Source of the DNA: Garcia nutans
Lineage: Eukaryota > Streptophyta > Magnoliopsida > Malpighiales > Euphorbiaceae
NCBI GenBank assembly: GCA_947685225.1
Contig: CANTUV010000051.1
Span: forward strand, 7,440,001 to 7,504,000
DNA length: 64,000 nucleotides
Reading direction: 5' to 3'
Made by a program: the position numbers and the translations under genes. Below, one piece after another: positions 59,712 to 64,000 of the stretch. The notes under the pieces are model-generated. The model was not told where the DNA came from, did not search any database, and saw only the letters and a list, made by a program, of their open reading frames with translations. Position 1 is the stretch's first letter, and every line of letters begins with the position of its first letter.

Positions 59712-61655
59712 CTCGGCTCTCTGTCACCATATGCAAGCAGCATCAATGTTCCACCTTTGAAATGAACAGAATCCAGAGAAACTGGAAGCGCCTTTGCAAG
59801 TCCTTCAGTCTGCACTACTTCTACCCCATCAACAAGCTCCGCAACAATATCTTCAACTTTTGGACCCACACCTGATGTCAGCTTTTGAAAGGAAACAGCA
59901 AAAAGAGGAGACAGCAGTCCCCTCATATTTCTTGAAAATGAAGCAAAGCTAGATTTCAAGCTTAGGGATGAATTTGAAACAGCATTATTCATTGCAGGCT
60001 CAGGCGCAAGCTTTTCAAAAGTATCATCTTGATATGCATGACCAGTTCTAATCTCAGATGTATATGCATTCATATCTCTATTTGCAATATCCACTGCTGA
60101 ATCCTCACTGTTTAAACCATTTTTGGCATCTCCCATGACATTAATGATAGATGGTGAGGTTTCACCAACTTTTGCAACTTCAATAAGTTTACATAAAGTC
60201 CTAAGAAATGGATCACGTATAAGGCTGAAATCATATGTATGACCAGGTACATGCTGGTTCCTTGTGAGAGGCTGGATTCCTGTATTTTCATCATGTTCTG
60301 CATTCTGGTCATCTACAGTTAAACATTCTTCTCCACTGCTTACATCAATAGACTTGTCTGCAGTATTACCACCTTGGCTTTGCACCAAAAGAGAGTCAAG
60401 GTTCATAAGATGATAACCATCAGATGATTGAGAAGGCTCATCAGGCTCCCCATTGGACAAGCCATGGAAATATGCAATTGCTGCTGATGCACTACGTTCA
60501 AGGATTCGTCGTTTGGCATTGACACTAGCTGCTGAGATATCACACCCATTAGCCTTCCTCTTAAATTTGCGTTTCTTAGGTCCTTTAATCACACTAGACC
60601 AGAATTTAAGACCTGAACCAGGAAATTTTACACCAAAAGATTTCTCCAACAGCATGCTTCATATCATAATCAAAACCTGTGTCCATGCAATGATGGTCCC
60701 GCAAATGCATTTTTTCATCTGTGCATGAGAAATTTAAATTTGTGAAATGAATTTCATCAGCTTTCCAAATGCCATCTTCAGACAAACTAGAATCTCTCTC
60801 AGAAATAATATAACCCCTCTCTGCAGCTTTCTTCGCGTCATTATCCCTCTCTCTTGCCAATAAAGCTGCTGACTCCTCCCTGGCAAGCCTCCTTGTTTTG
60901 GTACGATAATCAATCCCTTCTTCAGAAGATAAGTGCCTTTGTAGACCATCTTCAGATGATGGGATACCTAACCAAGTATAATCTTTCTTTTGCACAATCA
61001 CAACAGATGGATGAGACAAAACAGCATCAATCACAATTTTCCCCCTCCTCAAACTTGCCAATGGGCAAATTCTGAGTTTCATGGTGGGTACTTCACTGCA
61101 AGAAAATTCTTCACTATGAGGCCCAATTGAGCATGATTCCAGAGTTATGCTCAAAGGAGAAACCCTTCGAGCCTTACCAAAATCAATCTCGCGCTGAAAA
61201 TAATCACTAAGCACTGAACATATGGAAGGCAAAAGCTTAGCCTCAATGTAACCCTTGGCTTTGGCCTGCCCATACCACATCAACAAGCAAACCCCAGATA
61301 TCACAGCCACGAAAACTGAACCTCTGAATAGAAACAATCCGTCTTTCCACAAAGGTGCCAAGGACCTGACAAGAGCTTTGCTTTGAACAATAGGTCCTTT
61401 CACACATTCCAATTTCAACCCAATTATTGATCCAATAGCAGTCCTCATAAAAACTACATACTGACCACAGAAATCTGAAAACTTAATTGCTTTGGTAATC
61501 CAATCATTATGCTTTTTGGCACAAACAAGTCTGCGAAATGACCTTCTTCTCGATGAAGGAACTCGACCAACATACAGAGAATTGGCATGGTTTGGACTAT
61601 TTAAAGAGCTGGAAAACGGAATCCCATAAAATGAGGAGTGGAATTGTAAGCTCAT
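59712..61655 (-). pseudogene. TIC236-like exon 1 with a +1 frameshift
   Basis: The long first exon encodes the transit region, membrane span and first part of the translocon protein. Frame one is open from 61655 to the YDMKHAV codons, and the continuation (EKSFGVKFPGSGLKFW) is one base out of phase. The sequence gttggagaaa at 60641-60650 has one base more than the family reading HAVEKS needs. No GT-AG intron is possible across this point. The exon then stays open to the donor after 59712 (GDREPR). Confidence 0.88.
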
Positions 61656-61845
61656 TATCATCCCTTGTGCACAAAATTGAAACTCGTCTACTGGGGACCA
61701 AGAAGCTGTTCTTAATGGGATTTGTATGTATATCTTCCTAATAATCTCAAATGCAAATTTCGACATATAACAAAGGATCTTGAAAAGCATTATTACAAAA
61801 TGGTCAAATCATATAAAATTTATAATTTTAGTTTACTCCTTAGTT

Positions 61846-62655
61846 CGTTTGGTATTGGAGTTGATCTTAATAGATGGTCACGTTCTCATGTGAATGAAAG
61901 GAAATACAATATCATGACTACTAACATATCATAATCTATGAATGTTGCACTTGTCAAGGCACAAGAACTACACATAACAGTATTTGTTAGTGAGTTACGA
62001 AAGATGTTACAAAGGTGATTTTACGAACACCAAAGTAAGGTAGAAGAATGTACTACAAAGATGGCACCTGCTGTTAAGAGAAGGCTAAAAAAAAGATGAT
62101 GTATGCAATAAAATTGAATGTAAGTGCATTATATCAATTTCATGCATTGAATTTTACAAAATTCCATCTAATTGCATTATATCAATTTCATAAAGAGTGA
62201 ATTTTACAAAATTGAATGTAATTGCATTATATTAATTTCATGCAACAAAATTGTATTGTATGTTACATATTAATGTTACAAATATATTTTTCATGATAGA
62301 TTGAACCTGCTAGTAACATGAGGTACGACGTGTACGATGTTGATCAGAACTATGTGGTGGATTTATCACTTAGAAATTATTGTTGTAAGAGGTTTTAATT
62401 AGACCATATTCTATGCTTGCAAGCTCTTGCAGTTGTGAAAAGTGGTGAATATAATATTTATGACTTGTGTTTCCTATATTATTCCCGATATTATTGGTAC
62501 GAAACATATAAAGGAGTCATAAATTCTTTATCTCACATAACATATTAGACTTTACCAGACAATGTGAGACAAATAACTCTTCTACCTTCAGATGTTCGAA
62601 CCTCAAATGACAGACGTAAAAACGCAGAATACCTTCCTTGGGTGAGGATAAAATA
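61846..62655 (+). pseudogene. MuDR-type transposase relic (C-terminal part with SWIM region)
   Basis: In one main plus frame the DNA reads DLNRWSRSHVNERKYNIMTT, then ELHITVFVSELRKMLQR and ECTTKMAPAVKRRLKKR, then after a repetitive insert YVVDLSLRNYCCKRF and LDHILCLQALAVVKSGEYN, then YYWYETYKGVINSL. These are typical blocks of plant Mutator-like transposases, with the CxC/HxC SWIM zinc finger partly kept. At least five in-frame stops break it (for example TAA 61932-61934). No catalytic DDE part was seen, so it is a fragment. Confidence 0.8.
62105..62262. repeat. Tandem repeat inside the transposase relic
   Basis: Three ~55-bp units containing gcattatatcaatttcat and gaattttacaaaatt. They expand the spacer between the two conserved transposase blocks. 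Confidence 0.75.
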
Positions 62656-62869
62656 TTTTCAAAGTATAATCGTTGCTGAGAGCAAGGACATACAAACTCA
62701 CTTGTCAAAATCCCATATCACTTCATTCTGCTTCACTAGCTGCAAGTACCCGTACTACTCAGAAATAAAATTATATTGTTGTCTTTCCTTGTCTGTAATA
62801 AACTATATAATAAATATTACAAATTGTTAGATATATTATTTTTCAAATAAATATTACACATATTAGTTA

Positions 62870-63325
62870 TTATTCACTCACTTTTTTCAATATATATTAT
62901 CTAAATCATAGTAAATGGAGTTGATATCTATGTTGGTTGATCCCCATTTGGTCCAGAGTTACATACATCTAGGGTTAGGGTAAATTAGGATATTCATACC
63001 AATTGGTTTGCAATCACACATATATTACTGTTTATGCATTTTTTTTCAATTTAAATTGTCCAAATTATGATAAATAGAGTGGATATTTATTATGATTGAT
63101 CTTCATATGGTCTAGGGTTGCATGCATCTAGGGTTAGGGTAAGTTAGGACATTTCTGCCGTGAACACTCGAATTATTACTGTTTATTTACTTTTTCAATA
63201 TAAATGATCTAAATCATGGCAGATGGGGTGAATATATTTTCTGTTAATCCCCTATTGGTCTAGTATTGTATACATTTAGGTTTATGACAAGTTAGGACAT
63301 TCCTGCTGTGAACACTCGAATTTTG
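62870..63325. repeat. ~150-bp tandem repeat, three copies
   Basis: Three diverged copies start near 62874, 63024 and 63176. Each contains tttttcaat, atctaaatcat-like, ggtctag-like and agggttagggtaa-like words, and the last two end ctgtgaacactcgaatt-like. No coding potential seen. Confidence 0.75.
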
Positions 63326-64000
63326 GGGCTCGGAAAGCCAATTTTCTCGGACCAAGCTAGACCGGGGGACAACGGTAAAAGTCTACCGAAAGTATGTCTT
63401 CATGGTACTTGAAATGTCCGGGACGACGTGAGGATCACGGATATGGTCCCGGAATAATTTTTGGAGGCCCGTGGCTCCCGGAAAGTCAGTTTTAGCAGAA
63501 ATAACGCGAATCGCGGTGGCCAGGACGGCGGCCCGGCCGCCGTCCAGCCCGATTTTGCCTATAAATAGGCTTCAGATTTTCAAAGAAAATGATACTTTTG
63601 GGACTTCCTACGCCCAGATGCTGACGAAATTTTTATGCTTAAGAATTTCTAATATTGTGTTGTAGAAAGCAAGAATCATACTCAAAAGTGCAAGGAAACA
63701 AGATCTGGAATTTAGAAGTGGAAAAATTCTAATCAAGGTAATATCATAATTCATCTTTGGTCAATTCGAGCATATCATAAGCATTCTAATCTTCTTCTTA
63801 ATTTCTTCTCGGTCAAAGACCTAATCTTTTTAGGTCTGAGGGCCTAATGGACTAATCAATCACCCTTTCGGCATTAAGCCGTAAATAAAATCAACTCTTT
63901 TTTTTTTGCACGGAGCCTAAATTGCATCTCTTTGGTACTAAGTACCTAAACGGCATTATTAAAATGAACTTTTGGCATGAAGCCTAAATCGAACTCTTTT
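63326..64000 (+). other. GC-rich LTR-like promoter segment at the window edge
   Basis: From 63326 to 63560 base composition shifts to GC-rich, then a TATA box (cctataaatagg, 63559-63570) is followed by an A/T-rich leader. Further right, units with ggcattaagcc, ggagcctaaat and ggcatgaagcctaaat plus aactctttt repeat imperfectly. This looks like the promoter half of an LTR or a TRIM running out of the window. I cannot define both ends. Confidence 0.4.

Larger units (their letters stand above)
35508..61655 (-). pseudogene. TIC236 (TamB/DUF490) chloroplast translocon locus, inactivated
   Basis: Twenty-three exons: 59712-61655, 55163-55361, 54994-55053, 54123-54227, 53767-53907, 46880-46942, 46374-46604, 46144-46227, 45471-45628, 44841-45333, 44361-44531, 43992-44051, 40981-41103, 40086-40352, 39890-39955, 39629-39760, 38734-39557, 38166-38446, 37602-37858, 37078-37316, 36776-36967, 35905-36162, 35508-35654. 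All junctions are GT-AG and in phase; the total, 6495 nt, fits the ~2,160-residue family. It starts MSLQFHSSFYG (basic transit region, one membrane span near GSVFVAVISGVCLLMW) and ends LLFEYSATSQD. TIC236 bridges outer and inner chloroplast envelope translocons and is embryo-essential in Arabidopsis. Lesions: extra base at ~60646, TGA 45276-45278, TAA 40308-40310, TGA 40164-40166, base lost at ~38878. A working copy must exist elsewhere if the species depends on it. Confidence 0.9.

Noticed and set aside
60641..60660. A small intron as an explanation for the frame change in TIC236-like exon 1
   Set aside because: The two frames meet within ten bases and no GT-AG pair is available; a one-base insertion is the simplest reading.

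Overview
This is nuclear DNA from a flowering plant, very probably a rosid-type eudicot. It is AT-rich, its genes have GT-AG introns, it carries Ty1-copia and Ty3-gypsy LTR retrotransposons, MITEs, a Mutator-like element and an AU-type SINE, and all host genes have plant-specific orthologues. The species cannot be fixed from the sequence alone.

Six host loci can be read. From left to right they are: a BORDER-type TFIIS_M/SPOC gene (+, 5863-10528, intact); a type II DnaJ/Hsp40 locus (-, 11316-13974, apparently broken); an intronless P-class PPR gene (-, 19522-21723, intact); a PAM2/CUE gene of the CID5/CID6 type (-, 23189-29894, open, with a copia element in its only coding intron); a PsbP-domain locus of the PPD5 type (+, 31415-34704, broken); and a 26-kb, 23-exon TIC236/TamB-like locus (-, 35508-61655, broken). 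As I recall the Arabidopsis gene order, BDR-DnaJ-CID, CID-PPD5 and BDR-TIC236 are neighbour sets there too, so this looks like an old conserved block. Three of its six genes here have lost their reading frames while keeping almost every exon and splice site. That pattern fits fractionation after a whole-genome or segmental duplication, with working copies elsewhere.

The larger introns hold many mobile elements. A full-length copia element with an unbroken polyprotein (23835-28953, TSD acatg) sits in the CID intron. The TIC236 locus contains a Reina-like gypsy element with a broken polyprotein (46992-52221, TSD aagtc), a very young gag-only LTR retrotransposon (55568-58203, TSD actat), a non-autonomous Mutator-like element with a 9-bp TSD (41874-43221), an AU-SINE, a 47-bp retroposed RTE-type tail with a 17-bp TSD, a gypsy gag relic and a MITE. 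A decayed MuDR-type transposase abuts the 5' end of TIC236, and a mitochondrial insertion (nad6 and LSU rRNA pieces) lies inside a DnaJ intron.

The two edges (1-2400 and 62660-64000) hold no recognisable gene. The right edge has a ~150-bp tandem repeat and a GC-rich, LTR-like promoter segment.
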